Positions 1-7,732 of a DNA stretch of 36,449 bases are shown here, one piece after another (position 1 is the stretch's first letter; each line of letters opens with the position of its first letter). The DNA is taken from positions 1 to 36,449 of the forward strand of contig JADIMT010000070.1 in NCBI GenBank assembly GCA_017694595.1. The letters are read 5' to 3'. Position numbers and translations under genes: made by a program. The notes beneath the pieces were generated by a model. It had not been told where the DNA came from. It saw nothing but the letters and a program-made list of their open reading frames with translations, and ran no database searches. The DNA is from Candidatus Ornithospirochaeta stercoripullorum. Its GTDB lineage: Bacteria > Spirochaetota > Spirochaetia > Sphaerochaetales > Sphaerochaetaceae.

Positions 1-231
1 GTTCCAGATATAACGGAAGATATCGCCCTTGGCAAATATATTCTTATAGTTCTCCAGCGTAGGCGCTTCAGGAAGAGCAAAAGGCCTTGCAGAGAGCTCT
101 GTTGTCGGCTTTATGCTTGCCATGAATACCCAGAAAACTGGATAGAGCTGTATGACAAGAAAAGCTATGATTACGATTGCAAAGATTGCTTTGCGTATTT
201 TCTTGAGCATCGCATATTGTCTGTTTTCCAT
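1..231 (-). CDS. Carbohydrate ABC transporter permease, MalG-type (partial, 3' end outside window)
   Basis: The first 77 codons of an inner-membrane permease are visible, reading MENRQYAMLKK and continuing past the window edge. A single hydrophobic segment at about residues 15-36 is followed by FMASIKPTTEL and then an ENYKNIF motif. This is the usual N-terminal layout of MalG/UgpE-type sugar permeases: TM1, a periplasmic loop with (S)IKP, and a downstream ENY motif. The start lies 2 bases after the stop of the upstream permease, so the two are translationally coupled. It should pair with that permease to form the heterodimeric channel for the sugar captured by the binding protein. No ATPase is seen in this window; it may lie further along or be a shared MsmK-type subunit. 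The substrate is inferred from the neighbouring GH32 and fructokinase genes. Confidence 0.9.
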   Translation of the reverse strand, partial: MENRQYAMLKKIRKAIFAIVIIAFLVIQLYPVFWVFMASIKPTTELSARPFALPEAPTLENYKNIFAKGDIFRYIWN

Positions 232-233
232 AA

Positions 234-1112
234 TCAGTCCTTCTTTCTTCCAGAGATAAGGCGCAATATTATTACTGCGAGAATACTTTCAACGATGATG
301 AAAACCGCAATGGCACTGCCGTATCCGAACTTGTTGCTCGAGAAAGCCTGCTTGTACATATAAGTACTCATCAGCTCGCTTGAGTTTCCAGGACCACCAT
401 TAGTGAGCAAGAACGGTATATCGAAGCCCCTAAGCGCACCTGTAATACACATGGTAAGCGAAAGTATAATCACGGGCTTGATCATCGGAATCTTCACACG
501 CCAGAGTGTCTGCCATGCATTCGCTCCATCTATTTCAGCAGCTTCGCTGACCTCCGGATCGATTGAGATGAGAGCTGCATAGTAAATGACCATATACATA
601 CCTGTGAATCTCCATCCCTCTGGAATGGAAACTGCAACAAGCACTGTGTTCACATCAGCAAGCCAGCTGCGGATCAGACCATCCATGCCAAACGCGTCGA
701 GCACGATATTGAACAAGCCCATCGGCTCAGTTGCGTACATGCTTCTGAACATCTGCCCGATTGCAACTGTCGTGATGATACAAGGCACATAATAAAGAGT
801 CTTTACAAGTGAGACATTCTTATTCATGTATGTCAGCAGCACAGCAAAGAGCAATCCAATCAGCAGCTGCATGGCCACAACGATGACCAGGTATATGAGA
901 TTGTTGAAGAAGGATTCGTAAAAAACATGATCTGTGAACATCTTCGTGTAGTTTTCCAGACCAACGAATTCTTCCGGTCCAATACCTCCCCACTCTACAA
1001 AACCCAGACGCACTGAGTCCACAATCGGGTAAAAGACCGCAAAGAGATAAAACGCAATACCAGGAACAAGGAATACAAGATATGCTTTCTTATCTTTCAG
1101 AATGCCGCCCAT
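234..1112 (-). CDS. Carbohydrate ABC transporter permease, MalF/UgpA-type
   Basis: A 292-residue inner-membrane permease with about six hydrophobic segments, starting near residues 11-30 and ending near 265-285. The ABC permease EAA loop is clear at about 190-213 (EAAEIDGANAW, then a Gly-free basic stretch and P). This loop docks on the ATPase. The N-terminal YLVFLVPGIAFYLFAVFYPI and later ENY motif are typical of sugar permeases of the CUT1 class. A strong GGAGGAG ribosome site precedes the ATG. It follows the solute-binding protein gene by 50 bases containing a stem-loop, and overlaps closely with the next permease. It likely carries fructo-oligosaccharides or sucrose; that specificity comes from context only. 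Confidence 0.93.
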   Translation of the reverse strand: MGGILKDKKAYLVFLVPGIAFYLFAVFYPIVDSVRLGFVEWGGIGPEEFVGLENYTKMFTDHVFYESFFNNLIYLVIVVAMQLLIGLLFAVLLTYMNKNVSLVKTLYYVPCIITTVAIGQMFRSMYATEPMGLFNIVLDAFGMDGLIRSWLADVNTVLVAVSIPEGWRFTGMYMVIYYAALISIDPEVSEAAEIDGANAWQTLWRVKIPMIKPVIILSLTMCITGALRGFDIPFLLTNGGPGNSSELMSTYMYKQAFSSNKFGYGSAIAVFIIVESILAVIILRLISGRKKD

Positions 1113-1133
1113 TTTTCTCCTCCTTCTTCACAG

Positions 1134-1155
1134 CCGGAGCCCATAAGGGCCCCGG
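1134..1155 (-). other. Intercistronic stem-loop between binding protein and permease genes
   Basis: Directly after the stop of the solute-binding protein there is an inverted repeat with 9-base arms (CCGGAGCCC and GGGCCCCGG on the plus strand) around a 4-base loop ATAA. In the minus-strand RNA the single non-Watson-Crick pair is G-U, so the stem is fully paired. No U-run follows, so it is unlikely to be a full terminator. Its position fits an RNA-stabilising or attenuating element that gives the binding protein more expression than the permeases. Confidence 0.7.
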
Positions 1156-1162
1156 TAAAATA

Positions 1163-2434
1163 TCAGTTCACATAATCCTGTATGGAAGTATCAATAAGAT
1201 TGATGAATGTCTCCGCATCCATATCGCCAGATGCCAGCAAGAGGATATTGTCCTGGATAATCGTATTGGTGGATGGATCGAGATATGTATCCCATGGCTT
1301 CATGAAATTCGTTCCGAAAGCATCCATATCTGCAGCGATTCTCTTATACAGATCGGAGAACTCGACATCTTCAGGAAGTTCAGTCTTGATAGGTGTCATC
1401 TGCTGCTTTGAAGCGTAGAGCTTGCCATAGTTGTCGATGACATAGAGGATGAAATCCTTTGTTTTCTCATCGAATGTTTCTGCATTGAAAGCCAGTCCGA
1501 TACCGGAATTAGCGCAATACTCATTTGCTCCTGTCGTTGCATCATCTGTCATAGGCAGAAGGAAGTAATCAATTGTGCCATTCTCATAGCCTTCGAGCAT
1601 AGCTCTCTGCTCCCAGTCTCCAATATAGTACATAGCAGCCTTTCCATCGAGGAACATGCTCTGCGCTGTTGCATAATCTGTAGCAGCAAAGCCATCATTA
1701 AAGTACTGTCCTATTTCCTGTACGAACTCAATAGCTTCTCTTCCCAGCTCATCGCCCATGGAAGCCTTACCAGAACGGAGATCAAGGATATACTGGTTGC
1801 CCGTAGCTCTGAAAGGAATCATAGCCATATAGCGAAGTACCGGCCATCTGTCTACACCATCTACAGCGATAGGTGTGATTCCATTTTCGCTGAGCACTCT
1901 ACACACTTCAAGCCATTCATCCATTGTCTTTGGTACTTCAAGGCCATACTGTTCAAAAATTGCTTTGTTGTACCAGATCATCTCGATATGGTATTCAAGA
2001 GGAAGTGTATACATGGTTCCGTCTTCAAATTCCTGATAACGAAGAGCAACTTCCTGGAAATCATCGTAGCGATCATTATCAATCAGGAACTGCTTCACAT
2101 CGACAAGAAGACCAGCATCAACCAGTTCCTGGCAATATGGATCAGCATCGATATCAATGATATCAGGCATATTGCCACCAGCAATCAACGTCTTAAGACG
2201 CTGAAGATAAGAAGGCCTGTCCGCAGTTGTCTCAACCTCAAGCACCCATTTTCCACCATGCTCTTGGCTATACTGCTCTGCTATTTCCCTCATTGTAATA
2301 TCAATCTCACCACCAAGTGGTCTTGATGCGAACCAAGTAACGGTTGTCACATCATCTTCTTCAGAACTTCCACCAGCGAAAACCATGGAAACTGCCGTAA
2401 GCAAAACAACTGCAAAAAGCAATGCTTTCCTCAT
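1163..2434 (-). CDS. Extracellular sugar-binding protein (family 1 solute-binding protein)
   Basis: A 423-residue periplasmic binding protein of the MalE/UgpB class. Residues 1-20 form a Sec signal peptide ending VFA, followed by the polar GGSSEEDD; no lipobox Cys is present, so it is predicted to be soluble or held by its uncleaved helix, a pattern often seen in spirochaetes. The mature part begins TTVTWFASRPLGGEID and contains the typical GNMPDIIDID and YIGDWEQ segments. The ATG follows GGAGG and a run of A. The gene is 14 bases from the GH32 gene and 50 from the permease. Its ligand is inferred to be a fructan oligomer or sucrose, because GH32 and fructokinase are its partners. Confidence 0.92.
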   Translation of the reverse strand: MRKALLFAVVLLTAVSMVFAGGSSEEDDVTTVTWFASRPLGGEIDITMREIAEQYSQEHGGKWVLEVETTADRPSYLQRLKTLIAGGNMPDIIDIDADPYCQELVDAGLLVDVKQFLIDNDRYDDFQEVALRYQEFEDGTMYTLPLEYHIEMIWYNKAIFEQYGLEVPKTMDEWLEVCRVLSENGITPIAVDGVDRWPVLRYMAMIPFRATGNQYILDLRSGKASMGDELGREAIEFVQEIGQYFNDGFAATDYATAQSMFLDGKAAMYYIGDWEQRAMLEGYENGTIDYFLLPMTDDATTGANEYCANSGIGLAFNAETFDEKTKDFILYVIDNYGKLYASKQQMTPIKTELPEDVEFSDLYKRIAADMDAFGTNFMKPWDTYLDPSTNTIIQDNILLLASGDMDAETFINLIDTSIQDYVN

Positions 2435-2448
2435 TTTTTTTTCCTCCT

Positions 2449-3897
2449 TTACCTGTCCTTTCCAGAAAGTCTCAGGCGATAACTGTTCAAATGTATGGAT
2501 CCACCTACTGTATAAAGACCAGCAAGCCCAGAATAATGTCCGTAAACTCTTGTTGACATGACAAAAGAGTCATTTAGATAAACAATAAGAACATCATCAG
2601 AACGTATAAGCTTAATCTGAAAATGCTTCTGAGAGGGATCAAAATACCTCACTGTTTCAATAGCGAATGGTATATCCCCATCAATCTGCCACTGATAAAT
2701 GCCCTGCTCTTTTCTTGGCCATCTGTCAAGAGAGAGCGTGCCGTTTGACACTCTTATCTGATAGCCTTCCTCTAGCTTCTCATCGCTACCAATGAAAAGG
2801 CCGAACTCCCTGCATGATACATCAGCCTCGAGTTCAATCATGAACTCTTTTTCCTTTACTTCATGAAGCAGCGCGCCCATGCCCGGAGAATAAAGCGTAT
2901 CATCATCAAAGTTTCCATTGACAATCTTTGTTTCTACTTCAGCATGCTCTGAAAAGTATTCATCCAATGCATCGAGAATAGATACTTTAAGCTCTCCGCT
3001 TTTCTCATCTGCTGTGAGGCGATGCGCTATCATCGTGCCTCCCCATTCCCAAGGACCTTCATCACGCTCTCCCAGCTTTGTTGATATCCAGCCAAAAGCG
3101 ATGCGCTCATCCTCTGTTCCAGCTGTTTTGATTGCGTAATCAGAACGACAATCTAAAGAATCTTCATAAGGAATCACCCAAGGTCCCGAAAGTGTATCAG
3201 AGAATCTGTAATGCGTAAGGAATCTATCTGAGAACGTGGAGAATACAAGATACCATCTTCCCTTCATTCTGAAGACTTCTGGACACTCCATCGTGATATA
3301 CATTCCAGGCTCATAAAATGGCTCAGCATATTCCCATATCTTCAGATCCTTTGATTTACATAACCCGATACAGCCCCCTCTATGATAGCCACTGCCTTTG
3401 TGCCTCGCACATAAGAGCATCCAATAGAGGTTTTCTTCCTCATTGAAGAACACGAATGGATCACGCCAATCATATACTTCATATATCCTGTCATCTGCCA
3501 CAAGCCTGAAGTCCTTGTTTATCTCAAGCTTTTCAGGTGTCTCACCAGATGCCATCATCACGGACTGAACGGATTTACCGTTCACTCTATATTTCTCATT
3601 GAGATCATTGAATGCTGTAAAGAACGCATAGTATCTTCCATCTGTATGCTTAATGACAGAGCCAGTGTAATTATTCAGATAAGGAGTCGTCTCATCGCCG
3701 GTAGGAAGAATGCAACCTTTATCTTCATAGTTTAAACCATCGGATGTTTCTACAAGATACCAAGTAGTATCTTCTGCATATATGCCCGAATTTCTTTTTC
3801 TAGGGTCATGCAGATAATAAGCATAGTATCTTCCATTTTCATAGAAAGGAATCACATCGCCTACATATGCATCGGATGGCTTATAGGAAATACTCAT
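2449..3897 (-). CDS. Glycoside hydrolase family 32 (intracellular beta-fructosidase)
   Basis: A 482-residue GH32 enzyme that would hydrolyse terminal or internal beta-fructosyl bonds. The nucleophile Asp is in YVGDVIPFY (D14), which replaces the classic NDPNG form. The stabiliser RDP motif lies at 145-147 (DWRDPFVFF), and the acid/base Glu is in MECPEVF (204-206). A beta-propeller fills roughly 5-310 and a C-terminal beta-sandwich about 325-480. No signal peptide is present, so it acts in the cytoplasm on imported sugar. I chose the ATG at 3895-3897 because GGAGG precedes it by five bases; the longer frame from 3927 would pass through the operator. It is the first gene of the operon. Whether it prefers sucrose, inulin-type or levan-type oligomers cannot be told from sequence. 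Confidence 0.92.
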   Translation of the reverse strand: MSISYKPSDAYVGDVIPFYENGRYYAYYLHDPRKRNSGIYAEDTTWYLVETSDGLNYEDKGCILPTGDETTPYLNNYTGSVIKHTDGRYYAFFTAFNDLNEKYRVNGKSVQSVMMASGETPEKLEINKDFRLVADDRIYEVYDWRDPFVFFNEEENLYWMLLCARHKGSGYHRGGCIGLCKSKDLKIWEYAEPFYEPGMYITMECPEVFRMKGRWYLVFSTFSDRFLTHYRFSDTLSGPWVIPYEDSLDCRSDYAIKTAGTEDERIAFGWISTKLGERDEGPWEWGGTMIAHRLTADEKSGELKVSILDALDEYFSEHAEVETKIVNGNFDDDTLYSPGMGALLHEVKEKEFMIELEADVSCREFGLFIGSDEKLEEGYQIRVSNGTLSLDRWPRKEQGIYQWQIDGDIPFAIETVRYFDPSQKHFQIKLIRSDDVLIVYLNDSFVMSTRVYGHYSGLAGLYTVGGSIHLNSYRLRLSGKDR

Positions 3898-3913
3898 CTT
3901 GCCTCCTTTGTTT

Positions 3914-3929
3914 GTGTGCATTTGCACAC
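3914..3929. promoter_or_regulatory. Palindromic operator candidate (GTGTGCA-TT-TGCACAC)
   Basis: A perfect inverted repeat with 7-base arms and a 2-base centre sits in the leader of the GH32 operon, a few bases upstream of its ribosome site. Related copies lie at 3934-3942 (AAATGCACA), 4031-4046 (ATATGCA-AA-TGCACAC, 5 of 7 pairs) and 4068-4076 (TGTGCAAAT). Repetition of one palindromic core across a divergent intergenic region is typical of operators for the locally encoded LacI-family repressor. Confidence 0.65.
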
Positions 3930-3945
3930 TTTCAAATGCACATTC

Positions 3946-3974
3946 AGGGTAAATCCACTCTATTCATCTGTCAA
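3946..3974 (-). promoter_or_regulatory. Promoter of the GH32/ABC transporter operon
   Basis: Reading the minus strand, a perfect TTGACA -35 box (3969-3974) is followed after 17 bases by TACCCT (3946-3951), a weak -10 with 3 of 6 consensus bases. It directs transcription into GH32. The weak -10 and the palindromes just downstream suggest that it is a regulated promoter. Confidence 0.5.
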
Positions 3975-3995
3975 CAAAATCTTTGCAAAATCTTT

Positions 3996-4009
3996 TTGAA
4001 GCGCTTAAA
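3996..4009. promoter_or_regulatory. LacI-type operator candidate with central AAGCGCTT
   Basis: TTGAAGCGCTTAAA is an inverted repeat with 6 of 7 arm pairs and a central CpG. That is the general form of operators bound by LacI/PurR-family proteins (a half-site pair around central CG, minor groove entry by the hinge helix). It lies about 20 bases upstream of the -35 box of the GH32 promoter and about 95 bases before the regulator gene, so it could serve either direction. Confidence 0.5.
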
Positions 4010-4101
4010 CAGTGCATCGAGCAACTATTTATATGCAAATGCACACTAATGCTTGCAACTTTGCTTATGTGCAAATACAATCAGAAGAAAGGAGAATAGT
4101 A

Positions 4102-5139
4102 GTGAATTGCTCAATCAATGATATCGCTGCTTGCTTGGGATTATCGCGCAACACAGTCTCAAAAGCGCTAAACGGCAAACCTGGCGTTTCAGAAGAAACA
4201 AGGAAGAAGATAATAGAAACAGCTGTAGAGATGAAGTACAGGCAGTTTCTCTCAGCAGATGACCTGAAAGAAGAAACAAAACGAACAGGTTCAATCATCC
4301 TCCTCACAAAATCAACAGCACAGACAGGCTTCTGGCTTAATGTAATGGAAGGAATCAAGAGCGCAATCCATGGCACGGGATTCTCTCTTGCAATGGCTAT
4401 TGTGACCGATGACGAGATTGCCAGCTACCGCATTCCACCCATTCTTCAGCAAAGCGATGTCAGAGGCATCATATTAGTCGAAGTATGCAATGCGGAGATG
4501 TGCAGGAAGCTCCTGACTCTTAATATCCCAATAGTGACTGTCGATTACCCTCAGCACGCTGACGACTTAATGGATAAGCTTGATGTTGTAACGATGGAGA
4601 ACAAAAAGAATATCAGAACCTTGATAACCCGTCTTTACAGCAACGGCAAACGACGTTTTGCCTTTGCGGGCAATCTTATCTCTGAGAATACCAGCCAAGG
4701 CTTTGCTGATAGATACCAGGCTTTCTCTGATACACTCCGCGAATATGGGCTTAGAGAGATGAAGGACTGTTCACTGACAGAGATAGCCCAGGATAGCTTC
4801 ATGAATCTTTCCTCGCTTGTCTCTATGATAAAGAACTTCAAAGAGCTTCCTGAAGTCTATATATGTGGCAATGACTGGACAGCGATACAGATGATGCACG
4901 CGCTGCGAGAAGCTGGCGTGAGAATACCTGAGGATGTTGCTATCGCAGGCTTTGATGATATCGCAGAAGCAAGCGAGACATTGCCGTCGCTTACTACAAT
5001 CAGGACACCGAAGGAACTTCTTGGAGAAGAGACGATGCACTGCCTTCTTTCCAAGATCATGACCCCTTCACGCCCTTCACTTTACATAACAGCAGCAACT
5101 GAGCTGATCACAAGAGATTCTACAGGAGGTCTTAATTGA
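4102..5139 (+). CDS. LacI-family transcriptional regulator
   Basis: A 345-residue repressor-type protein. The N-terminal helix-turn-helix occupies about residues 4-24 (INDIAACLGLSRNTVSKALN), followed by the hinge region GKPGVSEETRKKI and a periplasmic-binding-protein-like sugar domain. That domain ends with the family signature DVAIAGFDDIAEA near 270-282. I start it at the GTG at 4102 because AAAGGAG precedes it; the upstream in-frame ATG at 4012 would add 30 residues before the HTH and overlap operator repeats. It is divergent from the GH32 operon and its stop overlaps the TTG start of the fructokinase gene. It probably represses both directions until a fructose-containing sugar is bound. 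Confidence 0.92.
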   Translation: MNCSINDIAACLGLSRNTVSKALNGKPGVSEETRKKIIETAVEMKYRQFLSADDLKEETKRTGSIILLTKSTAQTGFWLNVMEGIKSAIHGTGFSLAMAIVTDDEIASYRIPPILQQSDVRGIILVEVCNAEMCRKLLTLNIPIVTVDYPQHADDLMDKLDVVTMENKKNIRTLITRLYSNGKRRFAFAGNLISENTSQGFADRYQAFSDTLREYGLREMKDCSLTEIAQDSFMNLSSLVSMIKNFKELPEVYICGNDWTAIQMMHALREAGVRIPEDVAIAGFDDIAEASETLPSLTTIRTPKELLGEETMHCLLSKIMTPSRPSLYITAATELITRDSTGGLN

Positions 5140-6005
5140 AACTGCTTACATTTGGAGAAATACTCTTCGACAAATTCGGAGACACATACACATTGGGAGG
5201 TGCTCCGCTAAATACAGCAGCACATTTCAAGCAGCTGGGAGGAGATAGCGCGATCATCAGCGCTGTCGGCAATGATGAGCTGGGCAGAAAAGCCTTTGAA
5301 GAGATTGAGAAGCTTGGCATCGATGCATCCATGATTGACGTACTGGAAGATGTCCCTACGGGCATCGCTGCTGTCACACTGCATGGAAAGGATGCAACAT
5401 ATGAGTTCAGCTATCCATCAGCATGGGACAGAATCTGTGTTTATGACGATGATATCGAGGATATCGGAGATGACACAATCATCTATTTCGGAACACTGGC
5501 TCTGAGAAGCACAACCTCGTTCCTCGCTCTCGAGAAAATCCTTGGAGAGACAACTCCAAAAGAGATTTTCGTCGACGTGAATATCCGCAAGGATTTCTAT
5601 AGCGATGACTTAATCGCTTTCTGTCTTGATCACGCTACAATACTCAAGATCAATGAAGATGAAATAAACATTGTCGCAGATGCAATCGGACTAGATGATG
5701 CTGATGGCGACAGCCTTTATGCATGGCTGTGTGAAAACACTGCGATAGAGACACTGTTGCTGACAAGAGGAAAGCATGGTTCCGATCTCTACACAGAAGA
5801 ATGTAAAGTGCATGTGCCTTGCTCCGATGTGAAAGTCGTTGACACCGTAGGCGCTGGTGACAGCCTCTCTGCAGCTTACCTGTTCTTCAAATACAGCATG
5901 GAAATGGAAAATAAGGAAGCACTGCTGAAAGCAACAGCTGTCGCTGATTACGTTGTATCAAACAAAGGTGCGATTCCTCTTTACAGTGCAAAGATGTTTG
6001 TCTGA
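5136..6005 (+). CDS. PfkB-family fructokinase
   Basis: A 289-residue ribokinase-fold sugar kinase. It starts LLTFGEILFDKFG and has the sugar-binding GGAPLNTAAHFKQLGG at about 21-37. The ATP/anion-hole motif DTVGAGDSLSAAY at 235-247 includes the catalytic base D242. The pattern fits fructokinases that phosphorylate D-fructose to fructose 6-phosphate. The start is a TTG at 5136, five bases after AGGAGGT, and it overlaps the last bases of the regulator gene (TTGA), so translation is coupled. It completes the pathway that begins with uptake and GH32 cleavage. Other sugars of this fold, such as 2-keto-gluconate, are less likely given the neighbours. Confidence 0.88.
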   Translation: MKLLTFGEILFDKFGDTYTLGGAPLNTAAHFKQLGGDSAIISAVGNDELGRKAFEEIEKLGIDASMIDVLEDVPTGIAAVTLHGKDATYEFSYPSAWDRICVYDDDIEDIGDDTIIYFGTLALRSTTSFLALEKILGETTPKEIFVDVNIRKDFYSDDLIAFCLDHATILKINEDEINIVADAIGLDDADGDSLYAWLCENTAIETLLLTRGKHGSDLYTEECKVHVPCSDVKVVDTVGAGDSLSAAYLFFKYSMEMENKEALLKATAVADYVVSNKGAIPLYSAKMFV

Positions 6006-6059
6006 GATTATATTTGATTTGCCTCTGGATATGTATTACGATGCATTTCAGGAGGCATT

Positions 6060-6272
6060 ATGATCATCTCACTCAGATTGCCAGACGAAGATGCTGTCCT
6101 TTTCAGAAAGTATGCTGAACTGAACAACATGAATTTATCAGAAATGATAAGGCAGACTGTACTTGCACGCATCGAAGAGGATTTCGACCTCGAAACATAC
6201 AGGAAGGCACTGGAAGAGTTCAAACAGAATCCAGAGACTATACCACTGGAGGGAGAAAATGACCAAGCTTGA
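6060..6272 (+). CDS. Ribbon-helix-helix antitoxin (RelB/DUF6290-like)
   Basis: A 70-residue protein with an N-terminal beta strand (IISLRLPDED) and two helices ending near NLSEMIRQTVLARIE, which is the ribbon-helix-helix DNA-binding fold. The acidic C-terminal tail (YRKALEEFKQNPETIPL) resembles the toxin-wrapping tail of RelB/DUF6290 antitoxins. A good AGGAGG site precedes the ATG by about six bases. It overlaps the toxin gene by 14 bases. By family precedent, it neutralises the toxin and represses its own promoter. I see no clear promoter in the 54 bases after the fructokinase gene, so read-through from that operon is possible. Confidence 0.85.
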   Translation: MIISLRLPDEDAVLFRKYAELNNMNLSEMIRQTVLARIEEDFDLETYRKALEEFKQNPETIPLEGENDQA

Positions 6273-6555
6273 ACTCTCACAGCGGGCGACAAGAGAACTA
6301 AAAGAGATGGACAGCATCACGTCCGCATTAATTACAGGATGGCTGAGAAGGCATGTCGTTCCGCTCAAGGATCCAAAGAGCATCGGGGTCTCCCTGGGAG
6401 GAACAAAGCGATGGCAATACAGAATCGGAGATTACAGAGTACTTACAAGAATCACAGAGAAAAGAGCTATCGTTCTTGCTATCACACATGGGCATGAGCT
6501 TCCTTCTCAGAGCTCATGGATGCGCGCCAAGCCACCCATTGACGTCTCTCTATAA
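6259..6555 (+). CDS. RelE/ParE-family toxin
   Basis: A 98-residue toxin of the RelE superfamily, beginning MTKLELSQRATRELKEMD. The core GGTKRWQYRIGDYRVLTRI (47-65) matches the family beta-sheet with its conserved basic residues (K50, R51, R55, R60), and HGHE closes the fold. By family, it would be a ribosome-dependent mRNA interferase or a ParE-like gyrase poison; the basic residues favour the RelE type. The start ATG follows GGAGGGAGAAA inside the antitoxin gene. The last 49 bases lie antisense to the end of the serine dehydratase gene, giving a tail of about 18 residues past HGHE that is longer than usual. Confidence 0.83.
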   Translation: MTKLELSQRATRELKEMDSITSALITGWLRRHVVPLKDPKSIGVSLGGTKRWQYRIGDYRVLTRITEKRAIVLAITHGHELPSQSSWMRAKPPIDVSL

Positions 6556-7712
6556 AGAGATGGCAGTGCATGGCCAGTCTCCATCATGACCTCCACAACG
6601 TCATCGAAAGAGATCTTGTGTCTGCCATCGCCCATAATCGCAAACGTCGCGTGATCGATTGCTCTCATGCAAGCCATTGCGTTACGCTCTATGCATGGAA
6701 TCTGCACCAAGCCCATCAGAGGATCACAAGTAAGTCCCAGATGATGCTCAAGTCCCATTTCTGCAGCATATTCGACTTGTCTTATCGTACCACCTGTGAG
6801 CTGCGCAGCTGCAGCTCCTGCCATAGCACAAGCAACCCCCACCTCACCTTGGCATCCGACTTCTGCTCCTGATATAGATCCATTTGTTTTCACAATGTTT
6901 CCTACCATACCAGCAGTCAGCAATGCCCGCAGTATTCTTATCTCAGGCAGGTCATACTCCCTGTAAAGATGAAAAAGCACGCCGGGAAGCACTCCGCAGC
7001 TGCCACATGTTGGCGCCGTGACGATCTTACCCCCACCAGCATTCTCTTCAGAGACAGCCAAAGCATAAGCAAACGCATGAGCTGCATTTCCCATTGAACC
7101 TGTGAAATCTTTTGCTTTCGCATATGCCTGACAGGCTTTGCGCTGCAATCGTAATCCTCCGGGGAGGACTCCTTCAGCTTCAAGTCCTCTTTTTATAGCG
7201 TCCTTCATCACACTCCAGACTTCTGCCATATAGTCAAGGATATCCTCTCCTTCTGCTTCGATTGCTGTCTCCCAGATCTGATAGCCATTATCATCACAGT
7301 ATCTGAGAAGCCTAGCCATCGTGCCTACCTTCTCATCAGGATATACATGCTCGGAAAGCGCTTCCTCCTCTCCCTCTTTTATGATTTTACCGCCTCCGAC
7401 AGAGTAATATGTCTCGCTGGAGGCCCCGGGCTCCGTTTCTGTCAGCGTCAGCGCATTAGGATGGAAAGGTTTCGTCTCATCAGGAAACCAGAGTATATCA
7501 ACATCTATATCATGAGAGGCAAACACATCGCGGATTGCTTTATCTGTAAGATGTCCCTTGCCAGTTGCTGCCAGCGAACCATAAAGTCCAGCCTTTACTT
7601 TCCTAGCATTTGGATGCGATGCGATAAACCTCTCTGCTGCATAACGCGGACCCATTGTATGTGAAGATGAAGGCCCATAGCCGATACGATATAGCTCTCT
7701 AAGGGATTCCAT
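6507..7712 (-). CDS. sdaA: L-serine dehydratase (iron-sulphur, single chain)
   Basis: A 401-residue L-serine ammonia-lyase that converts L-serine to pyruvate and ammonia. The beta-domain signature GPSSSHTMGP is at 13-22. The alpha domain contains APTCGSCGVLPG (233-244) and three expected [4Fe-4S] ligands: C287 in GCQGEVG, C329 in TCDPLMG and C340 in IPCIERN. Both domains are joined in one chain, as in the Gram-negative type, but the enzyme is somewhat shorter than the E. coli form of about 454 residues. The ATG at 7712 is the only start before an in-frame stop, and no convincing ribosome site precedes it. It follows the lipoprotein gene by 20 bases. Confidence 0.92.
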   Translation of the reverse strand: MESLRELYRIGYGPSSSHTMGPRYAAERFIASHPNARKVKAGLYGSLAATGKGHLTDKAIRDVFASHDIDVDILWFPDETKPFHPNALTLTETEPGASSETYYSVGGGKIIKEGEEEALSEHVYPDEKVGTMARLLRYCDDNGYQIWETAIEAEGEDILDYMAEVWSVMKDAIKRGLEAEGVLPGGLRLQRKACQAYAKAKDFTGSMGNAAHAFAYALAVSEENAGGGKIVTAPTCGSCGVLPGVLFHLYREYDLPEIRILRALLTAGMVGNIVKTNGSISGAEVGCQGEVGVACAMAGAAAAQLTGGTIRQVEYAAEMGLEHHLGLTCDPLMGLVQIPCIERNAMACMRAIDHATFAIMGDGRHKISFDDVVEVMMETGHALPSLYRETSMGGLARIHEL

Positions 7713-7732
7713 GCCATAAGTCTATCATTTTT

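Noticed and set aside
1082-1418. Plus-strand frames opposite the binding protein gene
   Set aside because: They lie antisense to a gene with clear family motifs, and lack ribosome sites and recognisable domains.
4012-4101. Upstream ATG extending the LacI-family regulator by 30 residues
   Set aside because: The extension precedes the HTH, carries operator repeats and has no ribosome site, while GTG at 4102 follows AAAGGAG.
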